A stretch of DNA of 64,000 nt from Clostridiales bacterium (GTDB taxonomy: Bacteria; Bacillota; Clostridia; Saccharofermentanales; Saccharofermentanaceae). The position numbers were made by a program, and so were the translations under genes. A model generated the notes under the pieces. It was not told where the DNA came from, did no database searches, and was given only the letters and a program-made list of their open reading frames with translations. Positions 6,194 to 14,907 of the stretch are shown here, one piece after another. The stretch spans positions 1 to 64,000 of the forward strand of contig JAFZPX010000046.1 in NCBI GenBank assembly GCA_017552455.1, given 5' to 3'. Numbering within the stretch: the first letter of the stretch is position 1; every line of letters starts with the position of its first letter.

Positions 6194-8457
6194 TCCAAGT
6201 CAATGCTATAACTCTTCCAAGCTGGATAGGTAATAAGGCTGTATTCCAGCAGAACGTTCCGTTTGTGATCGAAGGTACGGCTGCACCTTCAGCTACTATC
6301 ACACTCGAGATCTCGAAGGATCCTACGGACGGCCGTAAAGTCTCTAAGCTCGATACCGATTACGGTGTCATCTTAAGCCTTGAGACAACGACTTCTGATA
6401 AGGGTCATTTCCGTTTTAGTATTCCTGCTTATAAAGCTTCTACTGATACATATACTTTTGTATTTAAGTGTTTTTCAAATGTAGTCAGCTTTAACGATAT
6501 CCGATGCGGCGATGTATGGGTGTTCTTAGGTAATGATTATCTTTGCATTCCCATGAAGAATGCTAATGCTCCCAAGACTCCTCTTAAGCGTCATGTAATG
6601 ACTAACTTGAGATTCTTTACGCCTTCAAGAAGCGGACTTGAGTCTGAAGAGGAAGACATCGAGTTTGAACCTAAGACGCACTTTAAGGACGCAAACTGGA
6701 TTAAGATAACAGATACTAAGAAACTTGCGGATGTTTCTTCATCAGCATTTTCATTTGCTTATACAATTGCAGATCAGGTCAACTATCCTATCGGTGTCGT
6801 TGATCTGTCGACCCCCGGATCTACTATCCTTAACTGGATTTCTGATGAAGTTATCGAGAATCAGACCGCTCTGCGTGATTACCTTACAGAATTAGGTCTT
6901 ACCACTGACGAGGAAAGATACAAGGCTCTCATCAAGAGAGACCGTCAGATTCGTCGTGAAGAGCAGCTTAAGTCCGATGTCTCCAAGGGCAGAGAGAATC
7001 TTGATTTTGACCTCGATAAGGAAAAAGAGTATTCGGAGATTCTCGGAGAGAAAACTGCAGCCGAGAATATTGAAGCTGCCGCAGAACTCGATTTCCCGTC
7101 ATCTAGCAGTTCATCTTTCAACAAGAAGATCGTACCCGAACAGGGAAGTCAGTCTTCTGCTAAGGCACTCGACTTTAACATGGTATCGAGCATGCAGGAG
7201 AAGACAGGAAAAGTTGCTAACATTGATGATTCACAGTTCATCAAGAAGAAGTTCCGTCTTTCCACTTTGTACAGATGTAAGCTTGCAGCTTTGTCCGGTC
7301 TGTCGGTAAGAGGTATGTGTTTCTCTCCTGAAGCTGAAGAGCAGTTGTTCGGAAGATATGATCTGCTTCTTATGGGACTTCTCGGTACATTGTCACAGAC
7401 ATTCGAGCCTAAGGAAGTTTACGATGACAGCCTTATGCCGTCGATCCTGTTTGTAACTATGCATCCTAAGTGCGTAGACAGGGATTTCCCTTATAAGGTC
7501 CTTGAGTTCAATGAGAACCTTCGTGAATTCACAGGTAAGCTTAATATGCCCAGCGGCCTTATCAGCTTGCACGATCTGTTGCTGCCTGATAAGACAAAGT
7601 CATTTACGCTTGGTATCAGACTTGCGGTTATCGCATTGGGACTTCACGTTACTCCCAAGATGCCTAAGTCTTGCCCTGAGTGTATCGGCGTTGAGAAAGC
7701 CGGTAATAAGCTCATTCTCGAGTTCGAGAATCTTGCAGACGGCTTAAGACTCGCAGAAGGAAAGTGTGAGCTTCGTGGCTTTGCAGTATGCGGTGAGGAT
7801 AGAATCTTCTATCCTGCACAGGCGCGTATCCTGCACGGCGTAAGAGTTATGGTCTGGAGAGATGATATCGAAGAGCCTGTAAGTGTAACTTACGGATTCT
7901 CTCCGTTCCCTCATGATGCGACATTCAAGAATCTTAATGACCTTCCTGTTATGCCTTTCAGATTTGACAGGCTTCCTGCATACTATGCTCCGGATCTCTA
8001 CTTCTCAAGCTGTGATGATCTCGAGCTTATCGGTATGAAGGAGTGGGGAGAAGACTTCGAAGTCCTTAAGGTTTTCAGAACCTTTAAGGGTAACGGCGTA
8101 ATCTCTACAGACAATATGAATAAGTCTGAAGGAAGCTCATCACTTCATATCAGATATGAGACAGAGAATTCACTTTATGGCTTCGAGCCTAATCTCGACT
8201 ATGCATCCCTGATGGGACCTTTGATCATCAGAAATAAGCGTAAGATGGTCATCGACGTCTTCAATCCGGATGCCGTAAAGAAAGAACTTCGCGTCTCAGG
8301 CTTCGTTACCAAGGAGATCCGTCAGTCTTTGAACTGGCAGAGGCTTGAGATAGAATGGAACAAGGACGAAGACATCGTTCTTGAACATTTGAGGTTCACT
8401 ATTGTAGATGCTTCCAAGAATGGTGAGATCTACATCGATAATATTAGATTTATGTAA
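6190..8457 (+). CDS. Sialate O-acetylesterase-like protein with a degenerate active site
   Basis: A protein of 755 residues, GTG start with GGGGAGG upstream, overlapping the DeoR stop. The layout follows the SGNH sialate O-acetylesterase family: an opening F-Q-Q-N-V-P...I-E-G-T-A segment (19-31), block I at G-D-V-W-V-F-L-G-N-D-Y-L (107-118), a P-I-G-V-V-D...I-L-N-W segment, L-H-D...D-K...L-G-I-R-L-A (460 onward) and an F-R-F-D end of the core. The family's G-Q-S-N-M reads G-N-D-Y-L here, so the catalytic serine is Asp116, and the Asp partner of the retained His461 is missing. A charged, serine-rich insert lies at about 230-310 and a beta-rich, carbohydrate-binding-like domain at the C-terminus. 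There is no signal peptide. It looks like a cytosolic non-catalytic relative, perhaps a sensor or binder. Confidence 0.65.
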   Translation: MIQVNAITLPSWIGNKAVFQQNVPFVIEGTAAPSATITLEISKDPTDGRKVSKLDTDYGVILSLETTTSDKGHFRFSIPAYKASTDTYTFVFKCFSNVVSFNDIRCGDVWVFLGNDYLCIPMKNANAPKTPLKRHVMTNLRFFTPSRSGLESEEEDIEFEPKTHFKDANWIKITDTKKLADVSSSAFSFAYTIADQVNYPIGVVDLSTPGSTILNWISDEVIENQTALRDYLTELGLTTDEERYKALIKRDRQIRREEQLKSDVSKGRENLDFDLDKEKEYSEILGEKTAAENIEAAAELDFPSSSSSSFNKKIVPEQGSQSSAKALDFNMVSSMQEKTGKVANIDDSQFIKKKFRLSTLYRCKLAALSGLSVRGMCFSPEAEEQLFGRYDLLLMGLLGTLSQTFEPKEVYDDSLMPSILFVTMHPKCVDRDFPYKVLEFNENLREFTGKLNMPSGLISLHDLLLPDKTKSFTLGIRLAVIALGLHVTPKMPKSCPECIGVEKAGNKLILEFENLADGLRLAEGKCELRGFAVCGEDRIFYPAQARILHGVRVMVWRDDIEEPVSVTYGFSPFPHDATFKNLNDLPVMPFRFDRLPAYYAPDLYFSSCDDLELIGMKEWGEDFEVLKVFRTFKGNGVISTDNMNKSEGSSSLHIRYETENSLYGFEPNLDYASLMGPLIIRNKRKMVIDVFNPDAVKKELRVSGFVTKEIRQSLNWQRLEIEWNKDEDIVLEHLRFTIVDASKNGEIYIDNIRFM

Positions 8458-8468
8458 GGAAACAATAT

Positions 8469-9389
8469 ATGTTTGATAAGCTTCTGCCAGTGCTCGAAGA
8501 AAGTATGAAGAACGACAGCGGTTCTATGCCCGTTGTTTTCGAAGGACTCGAGCAGATAAGAGAGAAGAAGGAAGTAAACGCTGAGATGAGCGTGCATCCT
8601 TTCCATGAACTCTTTTACTTAAGAAGCGGTAAGGTCGAGTTCATCTTCGAGAATACAAGTCTCGTGATCGAACCCGGTACAACTCTTATCATCAAGCCTC
8701 ACACGGCGCATAAGATCCGCGTTATTTCAAAGGTCGCAGACACGATCGGACTTTACTTCGGTTTCAGCAAGCCTAATAACCCGGGTACAGCGCAGCCCTC
8801 GCTAGAGAGCTTCCTTGAGTTCGCGGGTAGCGAAGAGGCTAGTGTTCAGAGTGATTACGGTAATCATTCTTTCATTACTTTGTCCGGTACTTATAAGAAG
8901 ACTATCGGCAGCCTTCTCGATCGTATTGTTGATGAGAAGAAGGAAGACGCTTTCAACAAGGACCTCATGATGGAAGTCCTTACTGTAGAGCTTATGCTTA
9001 CTTTGTCCCGCGCCATGAAGAAGGAGTGGGAGGCTTCGCTCAAGGTTCGTAACGGAAAGGCTCGTGAGCTTGTGCTCATTGCCTGCGATTATATTGATCA
9101 GAACTATGAGAGAGGTATCACTGTCGCAGAGGCAGCTTCGTATGTTTTCCTAAGCCAGGGATACTTTACGAGAGCTTTTCGAGATGAGATAGGCGTAAGC
9201 CCCATGACGTACCTTATGAAGAAGAGGATAGATAAGGCGTGCGAGCTTCTGGAGAACGATGAGATCAAAGTGTCCGGTATCGCTTCGCAGGCAGGTTTCT
9301 CGAGCCCTCAAAGATTTAATGTTGCCTTTAAGAAACTTATGGGCATGACTCCGCTCGAGTACAGAAAATCAAGAATAGGAAGAGGGTGA
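8469..9389 (+). CDS. AraC family transcriptional regulator with cupin sensor
   Basis: A protein of 306 residues. The N-terminal half is a cupin-like ligand domain (H-P-F-H-E-L-F-Y-L at 42-50, then [14 protein letters not shown]), typical of sugar-sensing AraC proteins. The C-terminal 100 residues hold two helix-turn-helix units, with the signature [17 protein letters not shown] near the end. It lies 11 bp after the esterase-like gene and 4 bp before folE, so two regulators flank the esterase-like protein in one transcription unit. The ligand is unknown; a carbohydrate is likely. Confidence 0.9.
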   Translation: MFDKLLPVLEESMKNDSGSMPVVFEGLEQIREKKEVNAEMSVHPFHELFYLRSGKVEFIFENTSLVIEPGTTLIIKPHTAHKIRVISKVADTIGLYFGFSKPNNPGTAQPSLESFLEFAGSEEASVQSDYGNHSFITLSGTYKKTIGSLLDRIVDEKKEDAFNKDLMMEVLTVELMLTLSRAMKKEWEASLKVRNGKARELVLIACDYIDQNYERGITVAEAASYVFLSQGYFTRAFRDEIGVSPMTYLMKKRIDKACELLENDEIKVSGIASQAGFSSPQRFNVAFKKLMGMTPLEYRKSRIGRG

Positions 9390-9393
9390 GCTC

Positions 9394-10014
9394 TTGTACG
9401 ACTATAAGAATGATGACGGTATTCCGGCAGAGAGCCGCGAGAATATGGATCTGCCTGCTATCGAGGATGCGGTAAGAACTATCCTTAAGGCTGTTGGCGA
9501 GGATCCTGACAGGGAAGGTATTCAGGAGACACCTCAGAGAGTTGCAAGAATGTATGCCGAGATCTTCTCGGGTCTTCACCGTGACATCAACAAGGACATA
9601 AAGGTTTTCACGGAAGAGGGCAACGACGAGATGATCCTTATCGGCGACATCCCGTTCTACTCCATGTGTGAGCATCATCTGCTGCCTTTCCACGGAAAGT
9701 GCCACGTTGTATACATCCCTAAGGACGGAAAAATCCTTGGCCTGTCGAAAGTAGCACGTATCGTGGATACACTCTCTCGTAAGCCGCAGATTCAGGAGCG
9801 CCTTACAAGCCAGATCGCAGACACCATCGAAAAGGCGGTGGACGCCCGCGCAGTATGCGTTGTAATTGAGGCCGAGCATCTTTGCATGACCATGAGAGGT
9901 ATAAGAAAGCCCGGCTCTAAGACAGTTACTTCTGCTATGAGAGGCGGCTGCCGTTCTGACCTCCGTACACGTAATGAGGCATTAGCTCTTATCAACCGCC
10001 AGAGGAACGGCTGA
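9394..10014 (+). CDS. folE: GTP cyclohydrolase I
   Basis: A protein of 206 residues that would convert GTP to 7,8-dihydroneopterin triphosphate, the first step of folate synthesis. Zinc ligands are recognisable in M-C-E-H-H (Cys92, His95) and E-H-L-C (Cys164), with the family segments L-S-K-V-A-R-I and R-K-P-Q-I-Q-E-R-L. The start is TTG, 4 bp after the AraC stop, preceded by AGAGGG; an in-frame ATG 51 bp downstream is the alternative. The stop overlaps the folP start, so translation is coupled. Confidence 0.95.
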   Translation: MYDYKNDDGIPAESRENMDLPAIEDAVRTILKAVGEDPDREGIQETPQRVARMYAEIFSGLHRDINKDIKVFTEEGNDEMILIGDIPFYSMCEHHLLPFHGKCHVVYIPKDGKILGLSKVARIVDTLSRKPQIQERLTSQIADTIEKAVDARAVCVVIEAEHLCMTMRGIRKPGSKTVTSAMRGGCRSDLRTRNEALALINRQRNG

Positions 10015-10787
10015 TGAATGATGTCATAATTTACGGAATACTTAATGTAACTCCGGACTCTTTCTCTGACGGCGGAAAGTTCTTTGATCCGTCTGTTGCC
10101 TGCGAACATGCACTCGCGATGAAGGCTGACGGCGCAGATGTAATCGACATCGGCGGAATGTCAACGCGTCCCGGATTCGAAGATGTTCCCGAGGAAGAGG
10201 AGATAAGAAGAGTAGTCCCTGTCATTAAGGCTATCAAGGAGAAAGATCCTTCCTGCGTGATATCTGTAGATACTTTCAGAGCAGGCACAGCTGAGGCTTC
10301 TTTGAAGGCCGGTGCAGATATAATCAACGACATTACAGGCCTTATGGGCGATCCTGATATGGGAAAGGTTATCACGAAGTATAAGGCAAAGGCAGTTCTT
10401 ATGAGAGACGGATTCGGAGATCTCGATGAAGGATGGGAAGTTATGCTTCAAAGAACTGTTGATGCGGCAAAGACAGCTGGAATCGATGACAGCCTTATCG
10501 TGCTTGATCCCGGCGTCGGATTTACAAAGACTCGCGAGCAGGATTTAGAGCTTATTAATGCGATCCCCGATATGAAAGCCAAGTGGGGTTACCCCATATT
10601 CTTAGGCGTATCCCGTAAGAGAGTTACGGCTGATTTCTATAAGGGGGACACTAAGGCTGACGAGAGACTCGGCGCATCGCTTGCACTCGCACTTTACGGT
10701 GTGGAGAAGGGCGCGACAGAGATTAGAGTTCATGATGTTAAGGACACATATGCCGCTGTGAAAGCATGGGAGAGAATGCATGGATAA
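10014..10787 (+). CDS. folP: Dihydropteroate synthase
   Basis: A protein of 257 residues, usual family length. It condenses 6-hydroxymethyl-7,8-dihydropterin pyrophosphate with p-aminobenzoate. The N-terminal G-I-L-N-V-T-P-D-S-F-S-D-G-G signature is intact, as are D-I-G-G-M-S-T-R-P-G and the later D-P-G-V-G-F-T-K. It overlaps folE by one base (TGATG) and the folB-folK gene by 8 bp, so the three folate genes form a tight operon. The family is the target of sulfonamides; nothing in the sequence suggests a resistant form. Confidence 0.95.
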   Translation: MNDVIIYGILNVTPDSFSDGGKFFDPSVACEHALAMKADGADVIDIGGMSTRPGFEDVPEEEEIRRVVPVIKAIKEKDPSCVISVDTFRAGTAEASLKAGADIINDITGLMGDPDMGKVITKYKAKAVLMRDGFGDLDEGWEVMLQRTVDAAKTAGIDDSLIVLDPGVGFTKTREQDLELINAIPDMKAKWGYPIFLGVSRKRVTADFYKGDTKADERLGASLALALYGVEKGATEIRVHDVKDTYAAVKAWERMHG

Positions 10788-11595
10788 GATAAGTCTCAAG
10801 GAGATGAAGCTTTACGGGTTTACAGGCTGTCTTCCCGAAGAGAAGAAGAACGGTCAGTATTTCTATGTGAGTATTGACATGATGTTCCGCGAGCTTAAAG
10901 GTGCAGTTACGGACGAGCTTTCAGATACGGTTAATTATGCTGAAGTATACAGCATTGCCGAATCAATCGTTAAGGATTCAAGCTTTGATCTGATTGAGCA
11001 TCTGGCTTATGAGATCGGAAGAAAGGTTATCTCCTCCTGTGAGATGATCGACGCGGTTAAGGTCCTCGTAAGAAAGCCTGATGCGCCTGTTGACGGTATC
11101 TTTGAATCCATGGAGACCGAGATCACGGTCAGAAGAAGTGAAGCAGTTATTAGCTTTGGCAGCAACATGGGAGACAGTGAGCAGACTATAAGACTTGCCA
11201 TCGATGCTATTAAGCAGATTGAAGGCGTTGAGGTGAAGAGATGTTCTTCGCTTTATTGGACAGAGCCTGTCGGTTACGAGAATCAGGATGATTTCCTTAA
11301 CGGCTGCCTTGTAATCAGTACCTATCTTAAGCCTACGGAGCTTCTTCATGAATTGCAGAGGATAGAGCTCGACTTGGGACGCGTAAGGACCATAAAGAAC
11401 GGACCGAGAACCATAGATCTTGATATCTTGCTCATGTCAGGGGTAAGACTTGATACAGAAGAACTCACTATTCCTCATCCGAGAATGTATGAGAGAGCTT
11501 TTGTGCTGGTTCCGTTGAAGGAATTAGGCCTTTATAACGGCACGATACCTGATGATAAGGCTGTAAGACCTTCAGGCATTAAGTTTGAAGTTTAA
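10780..11595 (+). CDS. folBK: Bifunctional dihydroneopterin aldolase / HPPK
   Basis: A protein of 271 residues. Residues 1 to about 117 are FolB (dihydroneopterin aldolase: L-Y-G-F-T-G-C-L-P-E-E-K near 11-22). Residues from about 121 are FolK (hydroxymethyl-dihydropterin pyrophosphokinase: S-F-G-S-N-M-G-D, then the R-T-I-K-N-G-P-R-T-I-D-L-D-I-L signature). The two enzymes act in succession and are fused in many clostridia. The 8-bp overlap with folP supports coupling. The -35 box of the next promoter lies inside the last codons. Confidence 0.95.
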   Translation: MDKISLKEMKLYGFTGCLPEEKKNGQYFYVSIDMMFRELKGAVTDELSDTVNYAEVYSIAESIVKDSSFDLIEHLAYEIGRKVISSCEMIDAVKVLVRKPDAPVDGIFESMETEITVRRSEAVISFGSNMGDSEQTIRLAIDAIKQIEGVEVKRCSSLYWTEPVGYENQDDFLNGCLVISTYLKPTELLHELQRIELDLGRVRTIKNGPRTIDLDILLMSGVRLDTEELTIPHPRMYERAFVLVPLKELGLYNGTIPDDKAVRPSGIKFEV

Positions 11596-11613
11596 GGGAT
11601 AACAATATATAAT
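11585..11613 (+). promoter_or_regulatory. Promoter of the tmk-holB-yaaT operon
   Basis: TTGAAG (11585-11590, inside the folB-folK end), a 17-bp spacer and TATAAT (11608-11613). The next ATG is at 11645 with AAGGAG before it, giving a leader of about 25 nt. Confidence 0.65.
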
Positions 11614-11644
11614 TCACGGGTAATATCGAATAAGGAGAGATCTG

Positions 11645-12067
11645 ATGGCGGAAGAGAATTTGGCACCGGCACCTTCTGATAACAACAGAAACAGCTCTAA
11701 CGGACAGAACCGCGGACAGAATAACAGGAACCGTAACAGGAACCGTAACCGTAACAGGAATAATCCTAACAGAGAGAACGGCAATCGTCAGGAAAGAGGC
11801 GAGAACCGTGGTAATAATGAGAATCGCGGAAACAACGAGAACAGAAAGCCTCGTGAGAACAAGCCCAGGAAAGAGGGCTTTGAGAACCGCGAGAACAGAG
11901 ATAATCGCGATAACAGAAACAGAAAGCAGCACAGGAGAAGCATCGAGCCTGTGAAGCCTATTAAGCCTGCTGAAGAGACAGTGGCTGATATTAAGGCTGA
12001 TAACGATAGAATTGAGAAAGAGATTTGGATCGAGATCGCTGAGATCCATACGATTAAGCTTGAATGA
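11645..12067 (+). CDS. Asn/Arg-rich, probably disordered basic protein
   Basis: A protein of 140 residues with strong initiation signals (AAGGAG before ATG). Residues about 13-100 are almost only Asn, Arg, Gly, Glu and Lys, including alternating N-R dipeptides and E-N-R-G-N-N repeats. The last 40 residues are more ordered and acidic, with a P-V-K-P-I-K-P linker and an E-K-E-I-W-I-E-I-A-E segment. The composition recalls disordered RNA- or membrane-associated tails, but I recognise no family. The stop overlaps the tmk start (ATGA), so it is part of the replication operon. The repetitive codons could be prone to slippage. No function is claimed. Confidence 0.7.
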   Translation: MAEENLAPAPSDNNRNSSNGQNRGQNNRNRNRNRNRNRNNPNRENGNRQERGENRGNNENRGNNENRKPRENKPRKEGFENRENRDNRDNRNRKQHRRSIEPVKPIKPAEETVADIKADNDRIEKEIWIEIAEIHTIKLE

Positions 12068-12684
12068 GCAAGGGACTTTTCATTACATTTGAAGGAATAG
12101 ACGGCTGCGGCAAGAGCACGCAGCTTAATCTTCTTAAGGAAGAATTCACTAAGCAGGGTATTGAGTTTATCGAAGTTCGTGAGCCGGGCGGAACCAGAGT
12201 CGGTGAGAAGATCAGAACGATCCTTCTTGACCGTAAGAATGATTCCATGACAAGAATGGCTGAACTGCTCCTGTTTGAGGCTGCAAGAGCACAGATTACA
12301 GAGGAAGTTATTATTCCTGCTCTCGAGAAGGGCGTTAACGTAATCTGCGACAGATTCTACGATTCAACTACTGCATATCAGGGATATGCCAATAAGATGG
12401 GAAGAGATCTTACGGATTTCCTTAATCTTAAGGCTACTAACGAGACATACCCTGATATAACACTTCTTCTTGATATCGACCCTGAGACCGCGTGCAGGAG
12501 ACGTTCCGAGAGGGGCGAGGCTGACCGCATTGAAGCTCTGGGACTTGCATATCAGGAGGCAGTAAGAGAAGGATATCTCGAACTTGCCAAGAGTGAGGAG
12601 CGTATCAAGGTTCTTGATGCAGACCGCACTCCTGAAGCTATCTACGAGGAAATACATAATCTCATATGGGATTTGATCAGCTGA
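12064..12684 (+). CDS. tmk: Thymidylate kinase
   Basis: A protein of 206 residues that phosphorylates dTMP to dTDP. The P-loop reads E-G-I-D-G-C-G-K-S-T-Q (10-20), D-R-F-Y-D-S-T-T-A-Y-Q-G is the DR[FY] signature, and the lid R-R-R-S-E-R-G-E-A-D-R holds the arginines. It overlaps the preceding disordered-protein gene by 4 bp and the holB gene by 19 bp. The tmk-holB-yaaT order is conserved in Firmicutes. Confidence 0.97.
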   Translation: MSKGLFITFEGIDGCGKSTQLNLLKEEFTKQGIEFIEVREPGGTRVGEKIRTILLDRKNDSMTRMAELLLFEAARAQITEEVIIPALEKGVNVICDRFYDSTTAYQGYANKMGRDLTDFLNLKATNETYPDITLLLDIDPETACRRRSERGEADRIEALGLAYQEAVREGYLELAKSEERIKVLDADRTPEAIYEEIHNLIWDLIS

Positions 12685-13688
12685 CAGGGCAGGAGGCAGT
12701 AAAAGCCAGACTCAAGGACATCACGTCCGCGCCTTCAGCATGCTCTCTTCTTTTCTCAGGACCTGAGGGTATAGGAAAACACCTCTACGCACGCGAGACG
12801 GCGAAAGCTGTTCTTTGCATGGACAGAAAGCCGGAAGGCGCCTGCGGAAAGTGCGCTTCGTGTAAGTATATCGAGGCGGGAACGCATCCTGACCTGGTTG
12901 AGGTGGAACCCACAGAGGGAAGAAAGAATATAAGGATCGCGGACCTTCGCGAGGTTGTAAGAGATGCGCAGGTAAAGCCGCAGATCTCCGCTAAGAAAGT
13001 CATTATTGTAAATGCCGATAAGACGATGAGCGATTGTCAGAATCTAATGCTCAAGTCTTTGGAAGAGCCTGATGAGCACTTAGTTTACATCTTACTGTGC
13101 TCTGATACATCTAAGCTTCTAAGGACAATTCTGTCGAGAGTAACGGAGCTTAACTTCCGTGAGTATAACGATGAGCAGATGAGAAGCATCCTTAAGCAGA
13201 ACGGAGCTTCTGATCTTGATGAGGATAAGATATCTTTCTTGATTACGTTCTCATCCGGTATCCCGGGCAAGGCGCTCTCGCTTATTAACGATCCTGACTT
13301 TATGGAGGAGCGCGATTACATCTTCGATATGATGATGAGGATGCCCAGAATGGGGTATACCGATATTCTTTATGATGAATTTTCTTACTTTGATAAGAAT
13401 CGTGATAAGATGGATGAGTTGTTGCTGCTGATGGTGTGGACTTTGGGTGATATGGCTGCTGCCATAGCGACTCCCGATCCCGCCGGTATCAAGAATGCCG
13501 ACAAGAAAACGCAGATCAAGAGATTTGTGTCTGATAATCCGGCAGTTACTTTGATCAACATCAGCAATGCTGAGAAAGCTATAACCGATTATATTGACGG
13601 TTCACGTGTTAATACGAGCTTCGAGACAGCATGCTGCAATATGCTCTTACGCATACATAAGGAGCTTTGTTATGAAAAAGATCGTTAA
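12666..13688 (+). CDS. holB: DNA polymerase III delta' subunit
   Basis: A protein of 340 residues, an AAA+ clamp-loader subunit. It has the Walker A-like G-P-E-G-I-G-K-H, the zinc module C-G-K-C-A-S-C with an earlier cysteine, and L-K-S-L-E-E-P-D around the sensor region. The GI-K loop is followed by His rather than T/S, and in this subunit ATP is usually not hydrolysed. The start overlaps the last 19 bp of tmk, and the end overlaps the start of yaaT. Confidence 0.92.
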   Translation: MGFDQLTGQEAVKARLKDITSAPSACSLLFSGPEGIGKHLYARETAKAVLCMDRKPEGACGKCASCKYIEAGTHPDLVEVEPTEGRKNIRIADLREVVRDAQVKPQISAKKVIIVNADKTMSDCQNLMLKSLEEPDEHLVYILLCSDTSKLLRTILSRVTELNFREYNDEQMRSILKQNGASDLDEDKISFLITFSSGIPGKALSLINDPDFMEERDYIFDMMMRMPRMGYTDILYDEFSYFDKNRDKMDELLLLMVWTLGDMAAAIATPDPAGIKNADKKTQIKRFVSDNPAVTLINISNAEKAITDYIDGSRVNTSFETACCNMLLRIHKELCYEKDR

Positions 13689-14556
13689 CTTGAGTTTCCG
13701 TGAAGGCGGAAAGACAACGAAATATACATGCGACGGGATGGATCTTAAGCCCGGCGATTATGTAATGGCTCAGAATATGGGCACGCTTGATCTTGGAAGA
13801 GTCATCGGAGTACCCATGGAGCTTGAAGATAGACTTCTTGGCGATGATATCGAGCCTGTTATGAGACTTGCTACATCCAAGGAAATCGAGCGCGGTGAGC
13901 TTAAGAAGACAAAGGAGAAGGAAGCTTATGATCTCTGCCTTGAACTCATAGGCAAGCATAATCTCGATATGAACCTCCTCGATGCCGTATTTACATTCGA
14001 CGGCAAGAAGGTAACGTTCTTCTTTACATCAGACAATAGAGTAGACTTCAGGGAGCTCGTTAAGGATCTCGTTTCCTCGTTCCGCGCAAGGATCGAGCTT
14101 CGCCAGATCGGTTCAAGAGATCAGGCTAAGCTTGTCGGCGGTATCGGCATGTGCGGAAGAGAACTTTGCTGCTGCACATTCCTTAATAAGTTCGCGCCTG
14201 TAACGCTTCGTACAGCCCGTGATCAGGGTATGTCCCTTAACCCCGGTAAGCTTAACGGCGCCTGCGGAAGACTTATGTGCTGCCTCCAGTTCGAGAAGGA
14301 AGCATATGCGGATGCAAGAAAGCGTCTTCCCAAGCAGGGAAAGAAGATCAGAACGCCTGATGGCATGGGTGTAGTAGCAGACGTTAACTACATTGCAGAG
14401 AAGGTAACTGTTAAGTTCGTTGAGGATGATACATATACACTCGAGACTTACGATTGGGAAGGACTTGCACCTTTGAATCACGATATGAATGCAGGCTGCC
14501 CAAATTGTCCCCGTAAAGCTGCTGAGTCTGAAGAAGACGAAAGTACAGAAGAATAA
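13672..14556 (+). CDS. yaaT: PSP1/YaaT (RicT) family protein
   Basis: A protein of 294 residues with the PSP1 C-terminal domain. The cysteine-rich segments G-R-E-L-C-C-C-T-F and G-A-C-G-R-L-M-C-C-L are diagnostic; in Bacillus subtilis YaaT (RicT) carries Fe-S clusters with RicA and RicF and helps RNase Y-dependent RNA processing and development. The last 20 residues add C-P-N-C-P. The start has AAGGAG eight bases upstream and overlaps holB. Genes for the partners RicA and RicF are not in this window. Confidence 0.92.
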   Translation: MKKIVNLSFREGGKTTKYTCDGMDLKPGDYVMAQNMGTLDLGRVIGVPMELEDRLLGDDIEPVMRLATSKEIERGELKKTKEKEAYDLCLELIGKHNLDMNLLDAVFTFDGKKVTFFFTSDNRVDFRELVKDLVSSFRARIELRQIGSRDQAKLVGGIGMCGRELCCCTFLNKFAPVTLRTARDQGMSLNPGKLNGACGRLMCCLQFEKEAYADARKRLPKQGKKIRTPDGMGVVADVNYIAEKVTVKFVEDDTYTLETYDWEGLAPLNHDMNAGCPNCPRKAAESEEDESTEE

Positions 14557-14596
14557 TTATCGTTTTTGAATTCTTTGTAAATGAGGGTTCAGTCTT

Positions 14597-14625
14597 TTGA
14601 TATTTTCGCTCAGTTTGTGTAAAAT
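14597..14625 (+). promoter_or_regulatory. Promoter of the ferredoxin gene
   Basis: TTGATA (14597-14602), a 17-bp spacer and TAAAAT (14620-14625), 33 bp before the ferredoxin ATG, which has AGGAGG at its ribosome binding site. Confidence 0.7.
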
Positions 14626-14658
14626 TATCGCGTAGAATAAAACAGGAGGTTAGCAAAC

Positions 14659-14829
14659 ATGGCATATGTGATTTCAGATTCTTGCATCTCTTGCGGAACA
14701 TGCGCTGACGGTTGCCCCGTTGCAGCTATTTCATCCGGTGATGCACAGTACACGATCGACGCTGAGACTTGCATTTCTTGCGGCGCATGCGCGGGTGTTT
14801 GCCCCGTATCTGCGATTTCCGAGGAATAA
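14659..14829 (+). CDS. Small 2[4Fe-4S] ferredoxin
   Basis: A protein of 56 residues with two matching cluster motifs, C-I-S-C-G-T-C-A-D-G-C-P (9-20) and C-I-S-C-G-A-C-A-G-V-C-P (38-49), the classical clostridial ferredoxin pattern. It would carry electrons at low potential in the cytoplasm. It has its own promoter, an AGGAGG site and a terminator, so it is a single-gene unit. It lies between yaaT and trmN6, the position held by yabA in Bacillus. Confidence 0.95.
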   Translation: MAYVISDSCISCGTCADGCPVAAISSGDAQYTIDAETCISCGACAGVCPVSAISEE

Positions 14830-14857
14830 GAGTTATCTACCAAAAGAGATCAAAGAT

Positions 14858-14885
14858 GAGCTGTCCCGTCTGGGGCAGCTCTTTT
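14858..14885 (+). terminator. Terminator of the ferredoxin gene
   Basis: A stem GAGCTGTCCC (14858-14867) with GGGGCAGCTC (14872-14881), a 4-nt loop and TTTT, 28 bp after the ferredoxin stop. Confidence 0.85.
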
Positions 14886-14894
14886 AACGTAATG

Positions 14895-14900
14895 TATAAT
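14895..14900 (+). promoter_or_regulatory. -10 box of trmN6, apparently leaderless
   Basis: A perfect TATAAT ends seven bases before the ATG at 14908. No convincing -35 box was found; the expected position lies in the preceding terminator stem. The in-frame ATG at 14899 is inside this box and would not be transcribed from it. Confidence 0.5.
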
Positions 14901-14907
14901 GAGAGCG

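Noticed and set aside
11700-11930. Short direct repeats rich in AACAGGAACCGTAAC-like units, considered as a CRISPR array or tandem repeat
   Set aside because: The units are irregular, lack constant spacers and are explained by N-R codons of the disordered protein.
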